Assembly: GCA_016715205.1 (NCBI GenBank)
Contig: JADKBC010000012.1
Coordinates: 40,279-104,278 of the forward strand
Length of the DNA: 64,000 bases
Direction of reading: 5' to 3'
From: Holophaga sp.
Lineage (GTDB): Bacteria > Acidobacteriota > Holophagae > Holophagales > Holophagaceae
A program made the position numbers and the translations under genes. Shown here one piece after another: positions 21,161 through 29,460 of this stretch. The notes under the pieces were generated by a model. The model saw only the letters and a list, made by a program, of their open reading frames with translations, made no database searches and was not told where the DNA came from. Position 1 is the stretch's first letter; each line of letters starts with the position of its first letter.

Positions 21161-21287
21161 CTTTTCAAGAGGTCCAGGTTTTTGGGGTCAGGCCATGACT
21201 GCTATCCTGAACGGCTTGGATACTCGACCCAAAGGTGGGGGGATTGAATCCAGATGCCCCCGGGCCCTCCAAATGGAGATTTATTTG

Positions 21288-23752
21288 ATGCTAGCGATCA
21301 CCATGCGATTTGTTCAAACCCGTGGGCACGCAGTGGCCTTTATGCTGGCCCTTACATGCGTCATGGCCTCCGCCCAGACGGCCCCCACAGCGCCATCTGC
21401 TCCAACGGCCCCTGGCCTGCCGGTGCTGTCGGCCCCCGCCCCCCAGGCCCAACCCGCATCCCAGGCACCCCCGACCGCTGATCCCGCCATTCCCTCCGCC
21501 AAGGACGTGCTGCAAACCCTGCCTCCGGGCGCCAAGCCCGACGTGGCTGGCGAACGGGATCACGAAGGCGAACGGGAACTCAAGGAGCTTCGGCAGGCCT
21601 ACAAGGGGCCTTTCATCCTAGGTTCTGATCTGTTCGCGGGGGCCTCCTCGTTCCGCCAGAGCCCCCTTTCCAGCGTCACCGATGACTACCGCCTGGGCTC
21701 CGGCGACGACATGCTGCTGTACGTCTTCGGCAGCGCCACCTTCGAGGTGCCCCTGCACGTGGATCGTTCTGGCAATGTCACCGTCCCCAAGGTGGGTACG
21801 GTCCACGTGGCCGGCCTGCGCCTGGGGGACGCCCGCCTGGTGCTGCAGAAACTCGTGAACAGCATTTTCTCCCGCTCCCGCGTGGACCTGCAGTTCCTCA
21901 AGACCCGCGATGTGCGCATCTTCATCCTGGGCGAGGTCTACCGACCCGGTTCCTACGTGGTGCCCAGCCTCACTTCCCTACTCAATGCCTTGTCCGTCTC
22001 CGGCGGACCCACCTCTTTTGGCACCTACCGCAGCATCCAGTTGCTCCGCGATGGCAAGGTCGCCCAGCTGTTGGACCTCTATGCCCTGCGCCTGCAAGGC
22101 CTGGGCATGGAAAGCCTCCTTCTTCGCGATGGGGACACCCTGTTCGTGCCCGTTACGGGCGTGCAAGTGCTCATGGAGGGCGCCTTCGTCCGGGTGGCCA
22201 CTTCCCCCACCAACAAGGCCTTCCCCGGAGTTCTGGTGGAACTCCGGCCCGAGGAATCCGCCTGGGACGCGGTCCACTACATCGGCGGCCTGCTTCCTTC
22301 GGCCTTCCGCAGCCTCATCACCCTGCAGCGGGTGGATCCCAACGGCGTGATCAGCGTGGAGAACCTCACCTTCGACCCCACCCAACTCAAGACCGTGAAA
22401 GTCTTCCCCTCCGATCACCTCACCGCCCTCTCGCGATCAGAGTGGCGTGAGGGCGTGGTGGAGATGGCCGGTTATGCCAAGGTGCGAGGCGTCTTTGCCC
22501 ATAAGCCCGGAATGAAGGTGTCCGACCTGCTGCTCAACCCCGGCCAGATCCAGCCCGACACCTACATGGGGCGGGGCCAGATCCTGCGGACCCGCGATGA
22601 TCTGAGCACCGAACTCCTGGCCTTCGATGTGGCCAAGGCCCTCCAGAAGGATCCCGCGCAGGACCTAGTGCTTCAGCCCCGCGACAAGGTGGAGCTCTTC
22701 AAGATGGACGAGCTGCGCCTGAAGCGCACGGTCAAGGTGCTGGGCCCCTTTTCCAAGCCCGGTGGCTACGACTGGCACGACGGCATGCATGCCTCCGATC
22801 TGATCTTCATGGCGGGGGTACCCCAGCTCAACGCCGATCGCTTCTACGCCGAGCTCGCCCACCTTGGCCCGGACGGCCAGCCCGGTCAGGTGGAAAAGCT
22901 GGACCTGTCGAAGTTGCTCTTCACGGTGGGCAGCACCGCCACGGGCCTCCAGGACCCTGTGCTCAACCCCGTCCTCAAGCCCTACGATCAGATCACCCTG
23001 TACGAGCTGCCCGACTTCAAGGTGCATCGCACGGTCACCATCTCGGGCCAGGTCAAGCGTCCCGGTCCCTACGTCATCACCGAAAAGCACTTCACCCTGC
23101 GGCAGCTCATTGCCCGGGCCGGAGGCCTCACCGAAGAGGCCATGCCCAAGGGCGGCATCTTCCTCCGCAGTGCCCTCAAGGACCGTGATTTCACGCCCAC
23201 TGACCTGACCAAGGCCGGGGTCAATGATCTCGATCCCACAGGCAAGGGTCTCAATGAGGTACTCCAGCGCCTCAGTGAAACCAAACGCACCAAGGACACC
23301 GGGACGCTGCTCCCAAGTCCTGTGCTGCACGGGCTCACCACCGGCACCACCAACCGCATGGTGGTGGACTTCGAGTCAGCCATGAATGGGGACAATCGCC
23401 GGGATGTGGAACTGCTCGACGACGACCAGATCATCCTTCCCCGCAAGGCCGAGAGCGCTTACGTGGTGGGCGAGGTGGCCAGCCCCCTTCTCCACCTTCC
23501 GCGTCCAAAAGGGTGATTCGGTGCGCGACGTCATCAAGATGGCCGGCGGGTTTACCCGCAACGCCGATCAGAACCAGGTGCGCCTGCTCAAGGCCGATGG
23601 TCGAATCCTGGATACCTGGGTGGAATCCAAGGACGTCGAGCCCGGCGATGCGGGTGCTCGTGCCCCAGCGCTTCCGGGTGAGCACCACCTGGCAGGACAA
23701 CCTCACGGCCCTGACACCGCTCGCCCTAATCTGGAACGCCATCCGGAGATAA
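21288..23752 (+). CDS. SLBB-domain polysaccharide export protein (Wza-like), two frameshifts near the end
   Basis: About 820 residues from ATG 21288, which has GGAG nine bases upstream and begins a signal peptide ending near ASAQ. After a Pro/Ala-rich linker come the polysaccharide-export domain (DDYRLGSGDDMLLYVFGS, VPKVGTVHVAGLRLGDA) and several SLBB repeats (ILGEVYRPGSYVVPSLTSL, VKVLGPFSKPGGYDW, ISGQVKRPGPYV). Breaks at about 23488 (one C too many) and 23652 (one G too many) separate the last repeat from the body; in the corrected frame the end is QRFRVSTTWQDNLTA and WNAIRR. It would form an outer-membrane channel for capsule or exopolysaccharide. The frame is also open 5' into the CapD gene, which is fortuitous. 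Confidence 0.85.
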
Positions 23753-23774
23753 AGCAACCAAACGCCCTCCAGGT

Positions 23775-24030
23775 GGGTAGTGCCCTGTGCGACTTGGCCC
23801 CTGGGCTATCATTTTGTCTCGGTTATGCCTCCACGCTGATGAACGCAGGCGTGCCTTTGGTATTTCTTGCGGCCCAGCTTAGGCACACCAACACCAAAAT
23901 GGTCGAGAAGGTATATGAGCATCTTTGCCCAGATGCCAAGGCAAACGCAATCCGCTGCTTGGTCCCGGCATTAGGAATCTCCGAACCAGCGAAGTTGATC
24001 TCGCTGAAGATCGAGACAACATCTTCCTGA
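23775..24030 (+). pseudogene. C-terminal remnant of a tyrosine-recombinase integrase
   Basis: The frame reads GYASTLMNAGVPLVFLAAQLRH, then TNTKMVEKVYEHLCPDA. This is the end of a phage-type integrase, with the box II region changed from the usual HDLRHTYAS to a damaged form (LSFCLGYAS), and the nucleophile Tyr retained in KVYEHL. Only about 80 residues remain and the catalytic domain start is missing. It begins directly behind the SLBB exporter gene and marks the left border of the mobile region. It cannot act alone. Confidence 0.75.
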
Positions 24031-24704
24031 CGCCATCAGAGCGTTCTATTGGATATGGATAAAATCCAGACCGGCCATGCTGCGAAGGAACACTCGCTCA
24101 GATGCGTGTGTTTCCCTCGGGTTATCCGTGGCTTTCGACCACCTCCCAACGAGTAAACAGGAACAGTCGCTGTTCTAATTTTGTGAATATGCACGCGTTG
24201 ACACCATCGGTTGCTGAATAAAGCATCTCTGCAAAAGGGTTTCGATCTTTCGCGATTTTTCGTTCAATTTGCTTTCGGTAGTAATCGAAATACCAAGTCC
24301 GTGACTTCCAGCTTGGCTACGGTCACTTGCGTGATGGCCTTCTTGCGGATTGAAGGCATCAAAAACACTCTTTTGAATCATTCGCATGTGTGAATTCGAT
24401 TTTCATGCCCGTGAACTCTTCGCAATTCGGTTTAGGAAAGTATTGCATCAACGAATATGCAATTAATGAATTCATCACAGATCGAAAGCTTACTATTGCG
24501 ACAAGGAGGTCCATTCGTGGTAGCTGCACTCTGAGGACTTCGAGTAAAACAGATGAAGGCAGGTGGTCTCATTCAAAAACAAAAGTATTGCTAATATTGC
24601 CACTTGCGTTTGATTGAGCACCCGAATGCCTGGGATACTTGAGTTGCTGGCTTTCGCTAGCGCCTTCGAACGGTCGGGGGAATTCGCTAAAAGGAGATTG
24701 CAAT
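24031..24704. other. AT-rich intergenic stretch at the left end of the mobile region
   Basis: The 674 bases are clearly poorer in GC than the flanking chromosome. The short open frames here lack ribosome sites and family resemblance. I see no tRNA copy matching the one at 40033-40088, and no obvious attachment repeat. Bases 24640-24700 hold the leader of the excisionase-like gene with a strong AAGGAG ribosome site. Confidence 0.4.
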
Positions 24705-24947
24705 ATGAGTCCCAGGGTTTTGAATTATAAATACGAATCACCCCCAGAGGCAATAGCCTGCCCCAGGGCCGCGATGACGATACCTGAGGTGTGCGTTGCG
24801 ACATCAATCGGTCGAACTCGCCTATATCATGAGATATCAGTCACCAAACACCTACGCGTAATTCATAGCGGGCGGCGCGTTTTGGTGCCCGTCGAGGAGG
24901 TGCAAGCGTTTTTACGCCGCCTTGCAGAGGAGGGCGATACTAAGTAA
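24705..24947 (+). CDS. Excisionase/MerR-like small DNA-binding protein
   Basis: The 80-residue product contains the HTH_17-type winged helix: AAMTIPEVCVATSIGRTRLYHEI and LRVIHSGRRVLVPVEEVQAFLRRL, the pattern of phage Xis and similar helix-turn-helix proteins that bend DNA at attachment sites or regulate early genes. AAGGAG lies eight bases before ATG 24705, which decides the start over the longer frame at 24639. It lies 0.7 kb from the integrase remnant, the usual neighbourhood. Confidence 0.78.
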   Translation: MSPRVLNYKYESPPEAIACPRAAMTIPEVCVATSIGRTRLYHEISVTKHLRVIHSGRRVLVPVEEVQAFLRRLAEEGDTK

Positions 24948-25089
24948 ACCCAAGTAACATTAGTGAATTATTGTCATTCGAACTCAAAACGCGACCCGGA
25001 AATCGAAGACAAACAAACAAAACGACAACCGTACTCCCTACCCAATTGAGGTGGGGAGATGGTGATTACTTCTCATGAGGAGAATCGAA

Positions 25090-25566
25090 ATGTGCCTTAA
25101 ACTTTTTGATGTTTCAAAACGGATAAATATCTGGATTCAACGTGGGGAATGCGAACTACCCCATGGACACGAAGATGCTCTCGGTTTTTATCTTTTAGAT
25201 TCTAATAAATTTGAATCCACAATTGCTCTAATGACTCTCGACAGTTTTGGAATGAATCACACGCCGTTCGTTTGGGTCGATCAATACAAAATTTCAGCTA
25301 ATTTGAATGTTAAGCCAATTCTTTGTGGTGTTTCGAGCGCAACTATTCCTGAACTTTACCGGTATGTTCGGAATAGGCGTGTTCCTGAGAAGGTATTATT
25401 CAATTTAATTCGACAAATCAGTATTGATCGTGAAGAACGCGAGATTGTAGATTTGAATCCGGCATCAAAACGCCATCATTCTAAGCAGTCGACGGGCATG
25501 AAGTCGTGTGGATCTGCAATCAGAGCGACACAGAATCAGTTTCGCAACTTAGTTATCAATTCCTAA
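25090..25566 (+). CDS. Hypothetical protein in mobile region
   Basis: The 158-residue product is not one I recognise. It is AT-rich in codon use, unlike the chromosome. AGGAG seven bases before ATG 25090 supports this start. The first 100 residues look like a small alpha/beta fold (LGFYLLDSNKFESTIALMTLD, HTPFVWVDQYKIS); the tail is basic (KRHHSKQSTGMKS). The gene is followed by a hairpin with a T run and then by the primase-like gene. A role in replication or control of the element is only a guess. Confidence 0.6.
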   Translation: MCLKLFDVSKRINIWIQRGECELPHGHEDALGFYLLDSNKFESTIALMTLDSFGMNHTPFVWVDQYKISANLNVKPILCGVSSATIPELYRYVRNRRVPEKVLFNLIRQISIDREEREIVDLNPASKRHHSKQSTGMKSCGSAIRATQNQFRNLVINS

Positions 25567-25576
25567 CAAAAACAAC

Positions 25577-25613
25577 GAGCGGCCTGCCTCTGGCAAGGCG
25601 GCCGCTCATTTTC
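25577..25613 (+). terminator. Hairpin with T run between two element genes
   Basis: GAGCGGCC (25577-25584) pairs with GGCCGCTC (25600-25607), and TGCC pairs with GGCA inside. ATTTTCT follows. The site lies just after the stop at 25566 and ends 13 bases before the next ATG (25627). It fits an intrinsic terminator or attenuator, the same arrangement that recurs at 37.7-39.8 kb. Confidence 0.7.
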
Positions 25614-25626
25614 TGAAAGATATTCA

Positions 25627-26232
25627 ATGTCAACTCTCAGTATAACCCTATTCAAGTCGGCAAGTGACAACAACCCACAGCTTTTTGAAATGGACACATT
25701 TGCAAAGTTCGTGGAGTTCTTGAAGGTTCCTCGAAAGCCTTCGTGGGTTCCACATGGGGATGACCCGAAAAAGGGCATGCCCGCATTTTCACCTTCAATC
25801 TTCAAGCCTGGAACCCCTCGAGCCGTCGCAAACGTAATTTCGATTAACCTGCTCTGCCTCGATGTCGACAACGCTGAATCTATTCCGACAGGCGAGTACT
25901 ACCTGGACAAGGAAGGTAATTCCACGGGTCGCGCAAAGATGAAAAAGGTCTGCATCAAAGACCCCGTCCGCATTTCGGATCTGGAGGGGGTTCTTCAACG
26001 CGCTGGAGTGGATCATTTCATACATCCCACATGGTCAGACAAACCAGATTGGCCGCACATCCGCGTCATCATCCCTCTGGCGCAGCCAATACCTCCGGAA
26101 AAATGGGATTTCGCCACCGCCTGGACCATTCGCCACTTGGGATTGGAGCCCTTCATGCGTGGCGTGGACCTTCCAGTTCTAAAGGATGTCGCCCGTATCT
26201 ATTTCCTTCCTGGGGGCCCCAATGTCCGCTGA
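25627..26232 (+). CDS. Putative primase-like protein (AEP-type N-terminal domain)
   Basis: The product has 201 residues. LLCLDVDNAESIPTGEYYL gives a hydrophobic strand ending in two acidic residues. WSDKPDWPHIRVIIPLAQPIP, an arginine-bearing strand, and LKDVARIYFLPGGPN follow. This order (acidic strand, RVxxPL, final conserved strand) is what I know from phage and plasmid archaeo-eukaryotic-type primase domains placed before helicase genes. The gene overlaps the start of the DUF927 ATPase gene by 11 bases. If the call is right the two would form a split primase-helicase. No zinc-binding part is seen. Confidence 0.5.
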   Translation: MSTLSITLFKSASDNNPQLFEMDTFAKFVEFLKVPRKPSWVPHGDDPKKGMPAFSPSIFKPGTPRAVANVISINLLCLDVDNAESIPTGEYYLDKEGNSTGRAKMKKVCIKDPVRISDLEGVLQRAGVDHFIHPTWSDKPDWPHIRVIIPLAQPIPPEKWDFATAWTIRHLGLEPFMRGVDLPVLKDVARIYFLPGGPNVR

Positions 26233-28462
26233 GTCAGAACGTTCATTGCTCTCGATCCCTTTGGACGCGCTGGAAGCCCCATCTGACGCCACCCCATTCA
26301 AGAAGGTGCCAGAGGTTACTCCGGCATTCGCCGCACTCCCGAAAAAGACGACCAAGGCCGCCAAACCCGCGAAGGAAGGCCCGGACTGGCTCAAGGCATG
26401 GCAGCAGTACGACCTCACCGAACTGGATCTCCATGGCCTAACGGAGGAGATGCAATTGCATCCGGGGTCGAAAAGGTCATACGGCCAGGGAACCAAGTTC
26501 CCCTCCCACTGCATTCTCCCGTGCGAGCATTCCGACGAGAAGGATGGTCCAGATAGTTGGGGGTACCAGGAGCCTGGCAAGATTCCGTCATGGAACTGTT
26601 CCCACAGCTGCCACAAAGACACGCTGGGGTTACGCCAACTCCTCGAAATGGCGGGACACGATCTAGTATCCAAATTTGCACCAGCGATGGAGGTTGAAGA
26701 CCTGCCAGATCTACCCGGCGGGCATCTTCGGCGGACGCAAGTGGGGCTGTTCTTTCACTCCGATGAGGATGGGGTCCCGCCCATTCATCTCAGCAGCCCA
26801 ATTTGCGTCCGGGCACTCATCCGCGACAAGGAAAACGGGACCTGGAGTCTCTATCTGAGGTGGCATGACCCTGATGGCGTGGAACACCTAGTCCCTATTC
26901 CCCGTGGGATGCTGGCAGGGGACGGGGCGGAACTGCGTGGCATCCTGCTCAATGCTGGGTGTCACATCACGAGTAGCCGCAAGGGCCGGGAAATCTTCGC
27001 GGACTACCTCAATCAGGTCCGGGTTAAGGCAAGGGGCCGTTCCGTCGGAAAGATCGGCTGGAACGGCAACCTGTTCGTGCTGCCGCAAGAGACCATTGGT
27101 GAAGATGCCGGTGAAATGGTCGTCTTCCAAGGTGCGCGCCGAACTGAACACACCTTTCGCATTGCCGGTGAGCTTCCAGACTGGCAGGAACGAATCGGGG
27201 TGAAATGTGTTGGAAACAGTCGTTTGATCCTTGCAGTTTCGGCCGGATTTGCTGGTCCTCTCCTCAACCCAATGGGCATGGAGCCCGGTGGAATCAACGT
27301 TCAGGGAGGATCCAGCACTGGAAAAAGCACAACTCTTTTCACAGCCGGTTCAGTGTGGGGTGGTGGTGATGCTCGCATGGGTTTCGTGAAAAGCTGGCGG
27401 GGCACAGCCAACGGCCTGGAGGGAACCGCCCTCGCACACAATGATGCCCTCCTTCTTCTAGATGAAATGGGGCAAGTCGATGCTGCCCAGGCTGGGGAGA
27501 TCGCCTACATGCTTGCCAACGGGCAGCAGAAAGCGAGGGCGCGTCAAGACGGTAGTGCCCGTCCCATGGAGACGTGGAGCCTATTCTTCCTATCCAGTGG
27601 CGAAATTTCGCTCGCCGATAAAATGCTGGAGGCGGGGCGGCAGGCCAAGGTTGGTCAGGAAGTTCGTCTTGTTGATATCCCGGCCGATGCGGGCAAAGGG
27701 CTTGGGATCTTCGAAAACCTCCACGGGGCCGAGGACGGGGCTCACTTTGCCGATCAACTTCGGAACGCATCACTGGCCTGCTACGGCACGCCTTCGAGAG
27801 CCTTCCTGAAGTCGCTGGTGGAGCAAGAAGACCGTTTCAAGCCCTACCTCAAGGAGCAAATGGCTATCTTCATGAAAGCCAACTGCCCAAAAGGTGCCGA
27901 CGGCCAAGTACAACGCGTTGCGGGGCGGTTCGCATTGATCGCCGCTGCCGGGGAATTAGCGACAAAACTCGGGATCCTTCCCTGGCCCGCTGGCGAGGCT
28001 CATCGTGGCGTGGGAATCTGCTTCAATGCTTGGCTTGAGGGACGGGGTGGGAGCGGGCCTGCCGAGATTCAGAAGGGTGTGGCCCAGGTGCTTCGCTTTT
28101 TGCAAACCTACGGCAGCAGCCGCTTTGAGGACGTTTGGGAGGAAAACAGCACGTTCCGCCCCATCAAACGTGTGGGTTATCGCAAGCTGGTTGATAGGGA
28201 ATTAGTTGATGGAAAACGGGTAGGTGGCAGGTACGAATACTACCTGTTTACGGATGCGTTCAAAACGGAAGCCTGTATCGGGTTTGACTCCAGACGCATA
28301 GCCAAGGAACTTTTGAAGACTGGCATCATCACTGGGGATGGTGGCAAAACTTCACGATCCATCAAGATCCCGGGGCAGTGTTCGCAGCGGGTTTATTGTT
28401 TCAATCGGTTGCCGAAAGGACTGAAGGTTGATGAACCCGGGGACGAGGCGCCTGATTTCTAA
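26222..28462 (+). CDS. DUF927 domain ATPase (phage/plasmid replication helicase-like)
   Basis: The 746-residue product has an N-terminal 190 residues rich in Cys and His (HCILPCEH, WNCSHSCHKDT), which may be a zinc-binding piece. The DUF927 region then contains Walker A in VQGGSSTGKSTTLFTAG, Walker B in DALLLLDEMGQ, and GRSVGKIGWNG and WSLFFLSSGEISLADK. A C-terminal winged-helix-like tail (FRPIKRVGYRKLVD) ends the protein. DUF927 proteins are found in integrative elements and phages, near or fused to primases. The gene overlaps the primase-like gene and continues the same transcript. Confidence 0.85.
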   Translation: MSAESERSLLSIPLDALEAPSDATPFKKVPEVTPAFAALPKKTTKAAKPAKEGPDWLKAWQQYDLTELDLHGLTEEMQLHPGSKRSYGQGTKFPSHCILPCEHSDEKDGPDSWGYQEPGKIPSWNCSHSCHKDTLGLRQLLEMAGHDLVSKFAPAMEVEDLPDLPGGHLRRTQVGLFFHSDEDGVPPIHLSSPICVRALIRDKENGTWSLYLRWHDPDGVEHLVPIPRGMLAGDGAELRGILLNAGCHITSSRKGREIFADYLNQVRVKARGRSVGKIGWNGNLFVLPQETIGEDAGEMVVFQGARRTEHTFRIAGELPDWQERIGVKCVGNSRLILAVSAGFAGPLLNPMGMEPGGINVQGGSSTGKSTTLFTAGSVWGGGDARMGFVKSWRGTANGLEGTALAHNDALLLLDEMGQVDAAQAGEIAYMLANGQQKARARQDGSARPMETWSLFFLSSGEISLADKMLEAGRQAKVGQEVRLVDIPADAGKGLGIFENLHGAEDGAHFADQLRNASLACYGTPSRAFLKSLVEQEDRFKPYLKEQMAIFMKANCPKGADGQVQRVAGRFALIAAAGELATKLGILPWPAGEAHRGVGICFNAWLEGRGGSGPAEIQKGVAQVLRFLQTYGSSRFEDVWEENSTFRPIKRVGYRKLVDRELVDGKRVGGRYEYYLFTDAFKTEACIGFDSRRIAKELLKTGIITGDGGKTSRSIKIPGQCSQRVYCFNRLPKGLKVDEPGDEAPDF

Positions 28463-28831
28463 TTTTTTCGTGGTGTGGCCGGGGTGCAGGGTGTGAAATC
28501 CTTGCCATGACTGGTGATCCTCAAAAAACATTGCTCGAAATGAAGTGTGGTCGGTGTGGTTCAAGCACACCGGCCACTTTTCGCATTTGGGGTGGTGATT
28601 CTTGGAAATTGGCATGGAGTCGGGGGTTTCACACGGGAAACACAGCGCACACCACTAGGGCGGTGCGCTATCGCGGAAGTGCGGGGTTACCTGGACGATT
28701 ACAGCGCGGTGTTTGCTTTCTACTTTCGCGGTTCACCTCGCAGGAGCACTTGAACTTCAACGCATGCGAATCGAGGTCGCCAGAGCCGCGGAAGACCGCA
28801 TCGTTCACAGACAGGAACTTCTTGACCGGGA
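28463..28831. other. Intergenic stretch between the DUF927 gene and a kinase remnant
   Basis: The 369 bases hold no gene that I can support. Short frames such as those near 28507 and 28547 have no ribosome site or family resemblance. GC content rises again toward the chromosomal level, so the right border of the left mobile segment is probably in this stretch. Confidence 0.35.
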
Positions 28832-29180
28832 GTGTCACTTCTCCATTCGTGCCCTGTTTGCGGAGCTTGTTTCGACCATCACCTGGAGAACTGCCCGACG
28901 GATGGGTCGAAACTCGACGCTCCCAGGGCATTGCCTTATCAAATTGGAGAGAGATACACGCTCAGGCGACTTTTGGGCCGAGGAGCAGCAGGGATGGTAT
29001 TTGAATCCATGGACAACAAGCTGGTAGGTCTGTGGCTATCAAAATCATACTCCCCGACAACTTCAATGACCTGGACACGTGTCTCCAATTCGATCAGGAA
29101 ACTAAGGCCCTCGCAAAAGCCAACCACCCTGGAGTAATCGCGATCTTTGACAGTGGGGAGCTAGATGACGGGCTGCAGTA
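28832..29180 (+). pseudogene. N-terminal fragment of a serine/threonine protein kinase
   Basis: A zinc-ribbon-like start (CPVCGACFDHHLENCPTDG) is followed by YTLRRLLGRGAAGMVFES, the kinase glycine loop. After a one- or two-base shift near 29022 the frame continues VAIKIILPDNF with the ATP-binding Lys and ETKALAKANHPGVIAIFDSGE. The reading stops making sense at about 29180, before the catalytic loop, so only the small lobe remains. Many soil bacteria carry kinases of this form. It looks like a chromosomal gene cut by an insertion or rearrangement. Confidence 0.75.
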
Positions 29181-29393
29181 TCCCCCAACCGGTGAAATGG
29201 CGAGATGATCCCCTTCCTGCCCAGGAATGGGTGTATCCGGTGTATTCGGGTAATATGCACGCCCTACTAGTCTCTTGGTGAAACACCAGCAAAATTCTTC
29301 TGTGTGGCCGGTGTCTCCGGTACGACCCCGACAAAAGAATCGAAATTGACCAATCAGGATTTCCACCGTGTCGCCATTGTCCGGGAAATATGG

Positions 29394-29428
29394 AAAAGCG
29401 GGATGGACTGGCTGAAGTCCACCCCGCT
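29394..29428 (-). terminator. Intrinsic terminator of the S9 peptidase gene
   Basis: Read on the minus strand, AGCGGG-TGGACT pairs with AGTCCA-CCCGCT (plus coordinates 29397-29409 and 29416-29428) with one mismatch and a six-base loop. TTTTCC follows. The hairpin lies 33 bases after the peptidase stop at 29461. Confidence 0.85.
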
Positions 29429-29460
29429 TCCACGCTCCTGGAGATCGATCCGGTTCTCCA

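Noticed and set aside
20184..21287. The SLBB frame extended upstream to 20184
   Set aside because: The extension is an out-of-frame reading of the CapD-like gene; the signal peptide and ribosome site fix the start at 21288.
24031..24704. Left attachment site matching the tRNA half
   Set aside because: I compared the T-loop and acceptor bases by eye and found no copy in this stretch.
25090..25566. Assigning a toxin or antitoxin role to this hypothetical gene
   Set aside because: No motif supports it and the neighbours are replication genes.
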